A stretch of DNA of 64,000 bases from Humibacillus sp. DSM 29435 (GTDB lineage: Bacteria; Actinomycetota; Actinomycetes; Actinomycetales; Dermatophilaceae). The number at the start of each line of letters is the position of its first letter. Positions within the stretch are counted from its first letter, which is position 1. Under the pieces are notes generated by a model. It did not search any database. It worked only from the letters and a program-made list of their open reading frames with translations, and was not told the DNA's origin. Shown piece by piece: positions 52,401 through 62,344 of this stretch. The stretch spans positions 62,001 through 126,000 of the forward strand of contig NZ_MAST01000008.1 in the NCBI RefSeq assembly GCF_001758225.1. Reading direction: 5' to 3'. The translations under genes were made by a program, and so were the position numbers.

Positions 52401-53330
52401 AGCGGTTCCAGAACCGGAGCACCGCCGCCGCCCTAACGAAGTCGTTCACCTCGCACCTATGGAATCCCCTTCGGCACAACCAGATTGGACGGCATGCCAC
52501 AATGGCAATGGCCCAGTCTTCTGATGCCACGACGTGACCGTCGATTCTCCGGCTAGGTGCTGTGAGGAACTACTCGTGTTGCACCCTTGGACCCGCTGAC
52601 CCGTCGAACCGTCTCGCCCCCCGGTATCGCGGTCAGCGACCCCACGGCCCCGGTGTGACGAGACCCCCGTCACGCCGGGGCCGGCCGGACACGCACATGC
52701 GGCACCACCTCGACGGCGCCCCTTCTTGCAACGAACTCGACACCTCGCGACGGCGGTCCGAACCATGTCTGAGGTTGGCGACTCTGGCGTCACCCAGATC
52801 ACGAAGCCGAACCAAGTCAGCACGGAGCCTGCTGACAGCTGAACATCATGCGTCATCGCCATACCCCCTTCCTCAGAGCGGCACCGCGAGGCGAGCCCAG
52901 AACCAGTCGTCTGGGTTCACCCCAGCCCATGGCGCGCCTCACAAGGGCACTACGTCTTTGACCCACACACGAAACGTCCCGCGCCCCTACGGCCCGGTCG
53001 CTCCGCAGCCGGAGCCACACTGCCCGCTGCCGCGTGGCCCTGGGGTAGGTCGGTGGTGGGGTCGGTCTACCCGGCCCAAAGTTCTTCGACGCCCAGCCCT
53101 GCCCTGCCGTCCCACACCGACAGATGCCGTTCTGCCAGCATCTTCGCCAAGGGTCCAAGGTGCTGCGCTGTACCGTTCGTCGGCTCGTTATGCTGCAGGG
53201 ATCATCGTCTCAGCGGTCCGACTCCTTGATGCCCCTCTGTGTTTCGTGGAGCCGGCACGCACTCACGCTGCAGTTCACCCCGGGTGGGCCAACCCTCCTC
53301 GGACCGATTCGGCGTAACGGACACCAACGC
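52401..53330. other. Gene-free stretch
   Basis: About 930 bp with long but featureless open frames on both strands, rich in Pro/Arg/Ser translations as expected of non-coding GC-rich DNA. No ribosome site or family match supports a gene. Confidence 0.5.
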
Positions 53331-53359
53331 AGCACCCCAGCACCCCAGCATCACCGGGT

Positions 53360-53470
53360 CGATACGACGGGTCCATGCCAACACCTCCACTCGAGAGTCG
53401 TTGCCGGCCAGCAACATTCGGTCTATGTCGAATGAATCGACTCCGAACAGCAAGTGTCATACACCTGAGA
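53360..53470. repeat. Diverged intergenic repeat, copy 2
   Basis: CATTCGGTCTATGTCGAATG, ATCGACTCCGAACAG and TCATACACCTGA parallel copy 1 at 52005-52100, and GACGGGTCCA lies at the same end but about 15 bp further out. It lies upstream of menG. Confidence 0.6.
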
Positions 53471-53633
53471 CACCCGTCCACCACACCGCCCAGTAGCCAC
53501 CAAGGCGGCCACCAACCGACGACCTCGCGCGGCTGACCTGGACCCGCGGGCGAGGGTTGACCGCGCTGGCCACCGTGTCCTCACAGTGTCCGTTCGCACT
53601 GATGAAACGCTGTTCGAGAGTCGGAGCACGATC

Positions 53634-54368
53634 GTGAAGGATGCACACGTTTCCCCCAGGGGAGAGTCCCGCGCTGGGCTGGATAAGAGGCCCGCTCAGA
53701 TCCAGGACATGTTCGATCATGTCGCCCGCCGCTATGACCTGGTGAACATGGTAATGACCGGTGGGCAAGTCCGTCGATGGCGAAAGGCTACGACGGTGGC
53801 CATCGCCCCACGTCGCGGCGAACGCATCCTTGATCTTGCTGCCGGGACGGGAACATCTTCGACGCCGCTGGTCGCAGCGGGTGCCCGGGTGGTGGCCTGT
53901 GACCGGTCAAGAGGCATGGTCGAGGTGGGACGACGCCAGTGTCCCGGACTGCAATTCGTCGAAGGGGACGCATTGGACCTTCCCTTCGACGACGCCTCGT
54001 TCGACACCGTGACTATCTCCTACGGTCTGCGCAACATCGAGAACCCCCTCGCAGCCCTTCAGGAGATGCGACGCGTCGTCAGAGACGGCGGCCGGATCGT
54101 CGTCGCAGAGTTCTCAACCCCGACCTGGGGCCTGCTCCGGGGTCTCTACCGGCACTACCTTCCACGAGCGATCCCGCTTGTTGGCCGACTCGTGTCGTCC
54201 AACCCATTGGCCTACCAGTACCTCGCTGAGTCAGTGGCCGACTGGCCAGATCAGCAGGCGCTGGATCATGTGCTCGCAACTGCGGGGTGGGCCGACGTCG
54301 GGCACCGGAATCTAACCGCGGGCATCGTCGCCCTGCACTTCGCCTGGAATGGTCATCGTCCCCGCTAG
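53634..54368 (+). CDS. menG: Demethylmenaquinone methyltransferase (MenG/UbiE)
   Basis: 244 residues, SAM-dependent C-methyltransferase of menaquinone synthesis. It has LDKRPAQIQDMFDHVARRYD near the start, motif I ERILDLAAGTGTSS, then GDALDLPFDDASFDTVTISY and GLRNIENPLAALQEMRRVVR, the UbiE signatures. The GTG at 53634 behind GGAG is preferred. There are three differences from the usual VMTLGQDRRWR segment (VMTGGQVRRWR). It stands away from other menaquinone genes, so it may be an extra copy. Confidence 0.9.
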   Translation: MKDAHVSPRGESRAGLDKRPAQIQDMFDHVARRYDLVNMVMTGGQVRRWRKATTVAIAPRRGERILDLAAGTGTSSTPLVAAGARVVACDRSRGMVEVGRRQCPGLQFVEGDALDLPFDDASFDTVTISYGLRNIENPLAALQEMRRVVRDGGRIVVAEFSTPTWGLLRGLYRHYLPRAIPLVGRLVSSNPLAYQYLAESVADWPDQQALDHVLATAGWADVGHRNLTAGIVALHFAWNGHRPR

Positions 54369-54429
54369 CCGTGAGCGCTGCGGGCCACGTCCAAGTTAAG
54401 TCCCACGCGCCAGGAGGTCTAGGGCCGGG

Positions 54430-55238
54430 CTAGTGGCTCGTGTTTGAAGTTGGCTGACGGTTGGCTTTCTTGAGGACTTGTTCGGCGATCTTGTCCACAC
54501 GAACGGGTGGCAGCGGTCGTTCCAGCCATCGATGAAGGCTCGGATCTTCGCGTTGAGATCTCTGACGGACCCGAAAGAGCCGCGGTGGATGGCCTGGCGT
54601 TCGATGATCCCGAACCACACCTCGGCCAGGTTGAGCCACGACCCGGAAGTCGCGGTGTTGTGGACGTGGATCCGCGGGTTCGCCGCGAGCCAGCCCCGCA
54701 CCTCGACCTTCTTGTGGGTGGCGTAGTTGTCCAGCACCAGGTGCAACGCCTGCCCATCGCCGCGGTCGGGGTAGGCCCGGGCGACCTGCTTGAGAAACGC
54801 GAGGAACTCCTGGTGGCGGTGGCGCGGTTTGCAGGCTGCGGTCACTTTTCCGGTGGCGATCTCCAGCGACGCGAACAAGGTCGAGGTCCCGGCACGAGCC
54901 GCGGCTTCAGCGTCGATGGGGTCGGACTTGCCTCGGGTACGCCGGACCCGACGGTTCGGGCGGCACACCTCGTGGACGCTCGCGCCGGCTGCTTGCAGCA
55001 CTCTGCTCAGGCCTGCGCCGTAGCTGCTGGTGCCTTCGATGCCCCAACGGCAGCCCGGGCCCAGTTCGTGGGCCCACCGCAACAGGTCTTTGAGCCCAGC
55101 CGGGTCAGTGCTGCTGGCATGTTCACCCAGCCGGCGGCCGAGGCCATCGACCGCGACGGCAACGTGGAGATCCTTGTGGGTATCGACGCCGACAATGACG
55201 GCGCCGACGCCGGTAGCGCCGTGGAGTTCTTCTGGCAT
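54430..55238 (-). pseudogene. In-frame chimera of IS110 (5') and IS630 (3') transposases, frameshifted
   Basis: Residues 1-115 are IS110-type (VIVGVDTHKDLHVAVAVDGL, RWGIEGTSSYGAGLSRVLQA, RGKSDPIDAEAAARA with three of the DEDD acidic residues). At about 54897 the frame passes without a break into an IS630 C-terminal half (GTSTLFASLEIATGKVTAAC, LVLDNYATHKKVEVRGWLA, SWLNLAEVWFGIIERQAI). Near 54503 one base is missing, after which VDKIAEQVLKKANRQPTSNT continues in another frame to 54430. Neither parent is complete. Confidence 0.85.
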
Positions 55239-55498
55239 GGCTGGTGGTGCCACCTTCGGTATGGATCGGATACGTGTGGCGGGCCAGCAGCCGACGGGTT
55301 GTCGACAGCACAGTGATGAGGGCCTGTTCGCCCAGGCTTCTATCAAGTCAGGCAACGCGTCTAGTAATCGCTGGCTCGCAGGTCCTGAGGCGGTCGACCA
55401 ATCCGTTCAAAGGCAACCCGTGAGGGCGCCGGTGTTTCTGCGAGTCAGACCGCCTCAGGACTTGCCAACCAGTCTCACTGTGTTTCTGGCATGTGATC

Positions 55499-55749
55499 TC
55501 AGAGGTTTTCGTCGGCCGGCATGCGGTCAGCGAAGGTGACGGCGAAAGCGTTGAGGGCGGGCTTCCACCGCATGGTCCATCGTGCCTGCCCCGTGCCCTT
55601 GGGGTCCAGCCCCCGCGTCACCAGGTACAGACACTTCAACGCGGCCTGCTCCGTGGGGAAGTGACCCCGCGCCCCGACCGCCCGCCGGTAGCGGGCGTTC
55701 AGAGACTCGATCGCGTTCGTAAAGAACAGGATCCGGCGGATCTCGACGT
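55499..55749 (-). pseudogene. IS256 transposase, C-terminal part (interrupted)
   Basis: VEIRRILFFTNAIESLNARY, then GHFPTEQAALKCLYLVTRGL and WTMRWKPALNAFAVTFADRM are the C-terminus of an IS256-family transposase, including the third catalytic acidic residue (E in NAIESLN). It is separated from the N-terminal part (57519-58568) by the IS1182-like insertion. TCACTGTGTTTCTGGC at about 55477 is probably the element's outer end. Confidence 0.92.
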
Positions 55750-55753
55750 CGTA

Positions 55754-57514
55754 GAGGCTGTCGCAAAATGGGGTGTCGCGGCGGGGCTCTGGGACTCCGG
55801 TTTGGGAGTACGGTGTGTGGCCAACTCCTACCGCCCAGTGCGGCGTGATCAGGCGTTTCTTCTCGCCCCGGACATGCGCGAGTGGCTCCCCGCGGACCAC
55901 TTGGTGTGGTTCCTGCTCGACACGTTGGACGCGGTGGATACCAGCGACTTTGACCGGTGCCGTCGTCTCGGTGGGGTAGGCGCCCGCGGGTATGACCCGA
56001 CCATGCTGCTTGGTCTGCTGATGTACGCCTACTGCCGTGGGGTGCGGTCCTCGCGTCAGGTCGAGCGGTTGTGCGCCATGGATGTGGCGTTCCGGGTGCT
56101 GTGCGTCCAAGACGTTCTTGACCACAGCACGATCGCGCGGTTCCGTGTGGACTGCCAAGACGCGTTCGCGGCGTTGTTCACTCAAGTGTTGCTGGTCGCC
56201 GCCCATGCTGGGCTGGCCCGGTTCGGGACAGTCGCGATCGACGGCACCAAGATCGCGGCTAACGCTTCGCTGGACGCCAACCGCGGCCAGGAGTGGCTGG
56301 AGCGTCAGGTGGGCGAGATGATCGCGGACGCCGAGCAGACCGACGCGGCCGAGGACGCAGCCGCCGCCTGCGGAGGCGAGGGATCCTCGGACCGGGTTCC
56401 CGGGCCGCTGGGTGATCGCTCCGGCCGGGCTCGGCGGATCCGTGCGGCGGCCGCTGAGGTCGCAGCCCAAGCCGGGCGGCGAGCCCGCGCGGACCAAAGG
56501 CGGGACGAGGCGGCCGTGGAGCGTCGCCGGCGCTCAGAGGCCGGCGAACCGGTGCGCGGTCGTATCCCTGAGGGGCCGCACCGCCTCGGTGAGGCCCAAG
56601 CGCACTTGGCGCGCGAGGTCGCCGAGCATCAGGGCAAGCTTGATCGGCGTGCGGCCGCCGTCGCGCAGGGTCGGGCCCTGCCGGGGCGGCCTCCGGTACC
56701 GATGGAGGCCAGCAGCCGGGTGGCGCGCGCCCGCCGGGTGGTCCAAGCTGCGGAGCAGGCCGCTGAGCCGGTTCACGCCAAAGCAACCAAGTCGAGCCGG
56801 GCAGCGGCGGCAGGCCTGCCGAAAGTCGTTGCGAACACGACCGATCCGCAGTCTCGGATCATGCCCACACGCAAGGGTTTCGTACAGGGCTACAACACCC
56901 AGGTCGCGGTGACCGCCGATCAGATCATCGTCGCTGTCCAAGTTGGACAGGCCACCACCGACCAAGGCTCGTTCGTGCCGATGCTCAACGCCGCACAGGA
57001 AGCCGCTGCGTTGCTGCATGCGCACACCGGCAACGAGGAGCACGTGATCGGCACGGTCCTTGCCGACGCCGGGTACGCCAGCGACACCAACCTCCTCGGC
57101 GCCCGGCCCGCCGCGGCTGATCGCTCTGGGCAAGAACCGGGACCAGTTCCGCGCTGCGAAGACGAGGCCTGCGACGGGAGCGCCACCACCGGGGGCCACA
57201 CCGCGCCAGGCGATGGAGCATCGGTTGCGCACCACCGAGGGTGTCGAGCAGTACAAGCGGCGAGGATCGACCGTCGAACCTGGTATCGGGAACCTGAAGA
57301 AGATCATCGACCGCTTCTCCCGCCGAGGCCTGGACAACGCCCTCAGCGAGATCCAACTCGCCGCGACCGCTTTCAACCTCCTGAAGATCCACCGCGCAAC
57401 CGCCTAAGCGCGAACGGGTAAACCCCTGCACACGACCACAAGAGACCGGGTTAGGACCCGGACCTCACGCGGCCGCTCCAGTGTCGGCGCCGAACCCCAT
57501 TTCGCGACAGCCTC
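55754..57514 (+). mobile_element. IS1182-family insertion sequence with 4-bp target duplication
   Basis: Left end GAGGCTGTCGCAAAATGGGG and right end (reverse complement) GAGGCTGTCGCGAAATGGGG form near-perfect terminal inverted repeats. CGTA flanks both ends (55750-55753 and 57515-57518). Removing the element and one CGTA restores the IS256 transposase frame through FLAYDVEIRR. Confidence 0.93.
55817..57407 (+). pseudogene. IS1182-family transposase, frameshifted
   Basis: From GTG 55817: ANSYRPVRRDQAFLLAPDMR, then EWLPADHLVWFLLDTLDAVD, YDPTMLLGLLMYAYCRGVRS and FGTVAIDGTKIAANASLDAN with the first catalytic Asp. The middle is a charged coiled-coil insert; GYNTQVAVTADQIIVAVQVG and LADAGYASDTN follow. 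Between about 57094 and 57100 the frame shifts by one; the next frame reads RLIALGKNRDQFRAAKTRPA and VEPGIGNLKKIIDRFSRRGL to the stop at 57407. Ends and target duplication are intact, so the insertion looks recent although this copy cannot make a full transposase as read. Confidence 0.88.
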
Positions 57515-57518
57515 CGTA

Positions 57519-58568
57519 CGCGAGGAACGGGGTGAACTCCTCCCACGCGGCCCGCCACAGCTTCGGGATCGCGGGGTAGGGCTTGCCCCACTTCTCCTCG
57601 AGCTCCTCGAACCCAGCCCACGCCGCCTCGACCGAGGGCGCGGTGTAGATCGCCCGCAGGTCTTTGGTCAGCTGGTCCCAGTACGTGCGGGAGGCGTAGC
57701 GCAGCGTGGCCCGGATGAGGTGGATCACGCACGCCTGCACGATCGCGGCCGGGAAGACCGCGTTGACGCTGTCCGGCAGGCCCTTGAGGCCGTCGCAGAC
57801 GACGAAGAACACGTCGGCCACACCGCGGTTCTTCAGGTCCGCGAGCACGCTCATCCAAAACTTCGCCGACTCCCCCCCGCCTTTACCGGCCCACAACCCG
57901 AGCACGTCCCGCCGGCCACCCAGGTCGACCCCGATCGCGGCGTAGAACGGCTGGTTACCGACCTGACCGTCCCTGACCTTTACGTAAATCGCGTCGATGA
58001 AGATCGCCGCATACACCCCCTGCAGGGGCCGTGACGCCCACCCCTGCATCTCCTCGACAACCTTGTCGGTGATCCGACTGACGGTGTCCTTGGAGATGGA
58101 CGCGCCGTAGATCTCGGCGAAGTGCGCGGAGATCTCACCGGTGGTCAACCCCTTGGCGTACAACGAGATCGCGATCGCGTCGACGTCGATCAGGCGCCGC
58201 TGCCGCTTCGCCACGATGACCGGCTCGAACGTGCCGGCCCGGTCCCGGGGGACCTCGATGGCGACCTCCCCGGCGGCGTCGGTCAGCACCGTCTTGGGTC
58301 GGGTGCCGTTACGCACGTTCCCGCCCGGGTCGGCTGTAGGTCGGTGTTTCTCGTGGCCGAGGTGCTCGGTCATCTCCTCGTCCAGCGCGGCCTGCAAGAC
58401 GGTGGCCGTGATCATCTTCAGCAGCCCGTCCGGGCCGGTCAGGTCATCCCCGCGGGCGCGGGCGGCCTTGACCAGCTCCCGCACCGCGGCCCGTTCAGCC
58501 TCACCTGGCTTGGCGGTCTTCTTCGCGTCCTTTGGCATCGAGCTCATGCTCGAGTGTGTCGTGGTCAT
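57519..58568 (-). pseudogene. IS256 transposase, N-terminal part (interrupted)
   Basis: About 350 residues from MTTTHSSMSSMPKDAKK: LLKMITATVLQAALDEEMTE, HLGHEKH, then the DDE-type core with Asp in YAAIFIDAIYVKVRDGQVGN and FFVVCDGLKGLPDSVNAVFP. It ends at WEEFTPFLAY, exactly at the CGTA target site. GAGGAAGG precedes the start. Its C-terminal part is at 55499-55749. Confidence 0.92.
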
Positions 58569-58676
58569 CGGTGACCAGCCTTCCTCGCCGACCCTGTCGG
58601 CGCGTTGGGCCAGAAACACCGTTGGGCGGACAGACCCCCGTTCCACAGACCGTGAATGAAAGCTTCGCTTCCGGTC

Positions 58677-59594
58677 TTAGTCCTGGATCGTGGGCAAGGA
58701 CGCTAACGCGGAGGCGATCGTCTCCACCAGCAGTCGAGCGCAGGCGCCGTCGGGGTCAAGATCGGGGTCGTAGACCGTGATTTGCAGACCACACGCCTGG
58801 GGCAGAACGGTGCGGAGAAGATCGCTCAGCTCGTCGGGGGTGACGCCGCCAGCATCGGGGCTGTCGACCGCGGGAAGGTAGGCCGGGTCCACCACATCGA
58901 CATCGAGGTGGATCCAGTACCCATCGAGCTCGGGCCTACTGACCACGGCCAGGGCGCGGCGGGCCGCGTTGGCAGGATCGTGCCGCCATTGCGAGGCTGG
59001 CACGAGGTCGGCGATGTCTTCGCGCACCTCGGAAAGGTTCTCGTCGTCATCTCGGCATCCCAGGTGCACCGTGTCGCTGGGGTTGAAGTAGGGGCCGAGG
59101 TTGTCGAGGTTCGCCACGCTGGGCCAATGTTTACCGGTGGCGGCGGCGAGGTCTTCCCCGGCCAAACTGGAACATTGCTCGGAGTTGGCGGGGTTGCGGT
59201 AGTCGGTGTGGCCATCAAGGTGAATCAGCCCGAAACGGCCGCGGCGGCGTAGGTGCACCCCAGCCGCGAGCAGGATGCTGCAGTCGCCGCCGAGCACGAG
59301 GGTCTGGGCGTCGCGGGGAACTTGGTCGAGGCGATCTGCCAGCAGCCGCGTGTACGCGACGATCAGATCCTGGTTTCGAAGCCGGCCCGGCTGAGCGTCG
59401 TCGAGGTAACGACCGGGCAACACCACCCCCAGGTCCCGCTCCGGGCTCACCTGCAGGCGACGCCATAGGCCGGCATCACGCAAAGCTTCGGGTGCGCGGC
59501 ACGTCCCTGGCACGGCCGTGGGTGCCGGAGGCCGCAACCCCAGATTGCTCGGAGCACAGATCACGTACACACAGCCACCCTCGTCGTTCATCAT
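58677..59594 (-). CDS. Arginase/agmatinase family protein
   Basis: 305 residues of the ureohydrolase fold. Mn-binding motifs: IHLDGHTDYRNPANS, HLDVDVVDP, and GGDCSILLAAG, where the family usually has GGDHS. Thus the first His ligand is Cys, as in a subset of arginase-like proteins; a one-metal or altered activity is possible. It could hydrolyse a guanidino compound, but the substrate cannot be deduced. It is intact although surrounded by decayed genes. Confidence 0.85.
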   Translation of the reverse strand: MMNDEGGCVYVICAPSNLGLRPPAPTAVPGTCRAPEALRDAGLWRRLQVSPERDLGVVLPGRYLDDAQPGRLRNQDLIVAYTRLLADRLDQVPRDAQTLVLGGDCSILLAAGVHLRRRGRFGLIHLDGHTDYRNPANSEQCSSLAGEDLAAATGKHWPSVANLDNLGPYFNPSDTVHLGCRDDDENLSEVREDIADLVPASQWRHDPANAARRALAVVSRPELDGYWIHLDVDVVDPAYLPAVDSPDAGGVTPDELSDLLRTVLPQACGLQITVYDPDLDPDGACARLLVETIASALASLPTIQD

Positions 59595-59659
59595 GGGACA
59601 CGTAAACCATATCCCGGTGATCCATGGTCATACGGAGCGAGGTCGTTGCGCGCCTTTCA

Positions 59660-59855
59660 TCATGGGTCTGTGGTCTCGCGGCCGTCGATGGTGAGTGCTG
59701 CGAGGGCGGCGGTGCCTCGAAGCAGCGCCTTGGACCTGGTCTGGATGCTGGGCCAAAGGAAGCACGCCGGCGGCCTCGAGCTTGCGGACCTGTTGGATCG
59801 AGCAGCCTGCGCTGCGGGCGACGTCGACGGTGCGCACTGAACCCTCCACAAGCAC
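59660..59855 (-). pseudogene. MerR-type regulator remnant
   Basis: SVRTVDVARSAGCSIQQVRK followed by LEAAGVLP is the N-terminal HTH of a MerR protein. After it the frame becomes nonsense (HPDQVQGAAS), while another frame carries ALLRGTAALAALTIDG. The wing and effector domains are missing. Confidence 0.6.
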
Positions 59856-59875
59856 TCGAATGATTCGGTTGAACC

Positions 59876-60299
59876 ATGACTATCGATGAGATCAGCAGGT
59901 ACGTCGAGTCCTTCGGGGGCGTCCTCACCGTGCAACCCACCCCTGGTGACGGGTCGCCCGAGGTGGCGTGGGGTGACCTGTTCTTCTACTACGCCCCGGA
60001 CGGGAAGGTCCCGAACGGTCAACCGTTCGCGACTGTGGTGACCAAGGACTACCCCGGGGAGCCATCATCAAGGCTCGCGTCAGGGGTCTTCCGGCTCAAC
60101 ATCGACGCGGGACGTCGAGGGCAGCCCGAGAGCCAAGACCCCAGCAGGCGCGATGGAGTTCTTCCTCACCCCGTATAGGGCCCGTTGGGATGGGTCTGCA
60201 TCGTGCAGCCAGGACCCCAGACCGCCGAGGAACTGCGGGCACTGCTGCGTGAGGCCCACTTTGCTGCTCAGCGTCGCTGGAACAGACGCCACGCCTGAC
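59876..60299 (+). pseudogene. DUF6194 family protein with internal amber codon
   Basis: TIDEISRYVESFGGVLTVQP, AWGDLFFYYAPDGKVPNGQP and FATVVTKDYPGEPSSRL are DUF6194. The frame meets TAG at 60176-60178 in HPV*GPLGWVCIVQPGPQT, where relatives have HPVYGPLGW; after it the same frame continues RALLREAHFAAQRRWN to a TGA at 60299. A single Tyr-to-stop change explains it. The segment before the stop is also shorter than usual. Confidence 0.75.
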
Positions 60300-60506
60300 C
60301 ACTGCCCTTGAGCGCGATGGCGCCTTTCATGGTCTGTCGGCCGCGTGGAGCTACGCCCGGTGGAGGACCCGCATGCCGTGTTCAGGCCTCGGCACCCGAG
60401 CCTGACTCTCCTGGCACCGACAACGACGTAGCACGAAGCACCTGCGCAAACGGTTCGATAGCCGATCCGCAGACGGCACGCACACATGCTCGTTCATCGA
60501 GTTGCC

Positions 60507-60808
60507 TCAGGGCTGGGCGGCGACGGGCTCTTCTAGGCCGGTCAGGCCGCGGCGAATCATCGCGCCGTAGCCGTCGTCGGGCAACGCATTGAGCGCGGCG
60601 AGCCCGGCGCTGAGTTGATCTCGTGCTTCAGAGGTGCGGCCCGCCGCAGGTAGCCATCGCCGAGGTTCAGGTGCAGGCTCGGGGCCAGACCTGCAGCAGC
60701 GGGAACGCCCACCGGGGCCAGGTCAACGTCGCTGACGTGAGCGAACGAGGCAAGAGCCTGTTCGTCCCAACCGACCTCGGCGGCGAGGTCGGTCTCCAGA
60801 TCAGCCAA
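60507..60808 (-). pseudogene. TPR-type protein C-terminal remnant, frameshifted
   Basis: ETDLAAEVGWDEQALASFAH then LHLNLGDGYLRRA is followed, in another frame, by GRTSEARDQLSAGLAALNAL and PDDGYGAMIRRGLTGLEEP to a stop at 60507. This is the usual end of actinobacterial tetratricopeptide proteins. The shift lies near 60650; the N-terminal part is absent. Confidence 0.65.
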
Positions 60809-61061
60809 GTAGTGCGCTAGCTAACCGAACAGCCTCGATGGATCATCGTCGTACACCACCGATCAGGACTTGACCCCGGGCTCACCGCGCTGACCCTCCT
60901 GATGGCGCAAGCACCCGCTGGGGCCACCGACCAACCACCTTTCTCGCCGGATCGACAGCGGACGCCTGCTAAACAGGTTGCTTCCCCGTCACACCACGTT
61001 GGGTGCCTGGTCCGAAGTGCCTCATTGACTTCAACGAGGCTTGAGGTCAGAGACTCGTGTG

Positions 61062-62117
61062 ATGACCAACGACAACCTCCTTGAGGCGCTAGACCGACTT
61101 CGCGACACCGGGCCGGAGTTCGGTGGTTTCCTGGCTAACCACGGCCCCATGGCCGCTGAAGCCTTGACGCAGATGGACGCAGCCTCGGCCGTCCCTGCCT
61201 GGGTTGATCGTTACCGCACCCGCCTGGACGCGGCACCGACGGTCGGCCACGGCATTGCGCGTAGCCAGTGGCGCGAGCACCTGGGCAACGAACGCCTGAT
61301 CGGTGACTGGACGGGGCTGATGCGCCGCGAGATCGGTGAGCAGCCCTGGCAGGACATGCTTGGCACCTGGTGGCCCCGGCTGCTTCCCGGCATGGCGGCC
61401 AGTGCCACCCACGGCGTCATCCGGGTCGCCCACGCTGTACGTTCTCTGCGTTCTGCAGGTAGGGAGCCAGAGGAGTTGCTCACTGACGAACTGGCTCAAG
61501 GCCTGGCGTTCTGGGCCGCCCGCTATCAAACGGTTCCAGGAGCTCCGGACCTGCACGGGTCGGACGCGGCTGTTGTCGCGACCGCCCACCTGCCGCGTCT
61601 GGATCCGAGCCTCCCAGGCCGGGGTGAAGGCATCACCGGTCGGCTCTTGGCCCTGGACCATCTGCCGAGGTTGCCGCATGCCTTGAACGCGTGGGGAGCA
61701 CCGGCTGACCCGGACCTGGCCCTGGATGAGCTGATCGGGGCCAGCGCGCGCGTCCTCGCTGCTCGCGATGATGCACCCATTGCCTTCTGTCACGCGGTCA
61801 CCGCACCCGCCGCGGTGCGTCTGGTCCTTCCCGAACTAGACGCGGGCCTCGCCGTCGCGAGTGTCGCCGTCAGCTGGCAGGTCGTCGGATCGATCATCGC
61901 GGCGTACGCCGCTCCACGCCACGAAGCTGAGTCCCACGACGCTCAGGAACTGCCATCAAGCGAGGTCGACGAGCTGTCGCATCGGGCTGTCCAACATGGC
62001 GACGAACATGTCATCAAACTGACCGAAGCCTGCCTGCGCGAGCACGCCCGGACCGGCGATGACACGCTCCTGGTGGCCGCACGCCGGTTCCGTGACCGAG
62101 TCGGCGTCGACAGGTAG
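61062..62117 (+). CDS. Questin oxidase-like protein (DUF4243)
   Basis: 351 residues. LANHGPMAAEALTQMDAASA near the start, then GIARSQWREHLGNERLIGDW and PRLLPGMAASATHGVIRVAH are hallmarks of the questin-oxidase family (fungal GedK/HypA relatives catalysing Baeyer-Villiger ring opening). FWAARYQTVPG and IAFCHAVTAPAAVRLVLPEL follow. The bacterial substrate is unknown. Intact gene; the start at 61062 lacks a strong ribosome site. Confidence 0.85.
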   Translation: MTNDNLLEALDRLRDTGPEFGGFLANHGPMAAEALTQMDAASAVPAWVDRYRTRLDAAPTVGHGIARSQWREHLGNERLIGDWTGLMRREIGEQPWQDMLGTWWPRLLPGMAASATHGVIRVAHAVRSLRSAGREPEELLTDELAQGLAFWAARYQTVPGAPDLHGSDAAVVATAHLPRLDPSLPGRGEGITGRLLALDHLPRLPHALNAWGAPADPDLALDELIGASARVLAARDDAPIAFCHAVTAPAAVRLVLPELDAGLAVASVAVSWQVVGSIIAAYAAPRHEAESHDAQELPSSEVDELSHRAVQHGDEHVIKLTEACLREHARTGDDTLLVAARRFRDRVGVDR

Positions 62118-62344
62118 CCCTGAGGTGGCCAACCCGGGTTGGGTGCTGGTCGGGCCCGAGCTCGTCCACCTCTCACCGACGCGCAGTGGGGCCGAGCTCA
62201 TCGTGCGTTCGGGACTGAGACAACCCGCTTGGTCCTCACCGTCACGCCAGCCGGCTTCGTATCGTCGTCCAAGTGTACTACGTGCGTGAGTACTGACCGC
62301 AGTTGAGCGCTGGTTGTGACCGCATCGGAACGCCGCTGCCATGA

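Noticed and set aside
52562-53317. Plus-strand 251-codon open frame after the peptide gene
   Set aside because: Pro/Ser/Arg-rich without domains, no ribosome site, overlapped by equally long frames on other strands.
55754-57514. Programmed frameshift in the IS1182 transposase
   Set aside because: No slippery heptamer seen near 57094-57100 and this family is normally one frame, so the shift is treated as decay or error.
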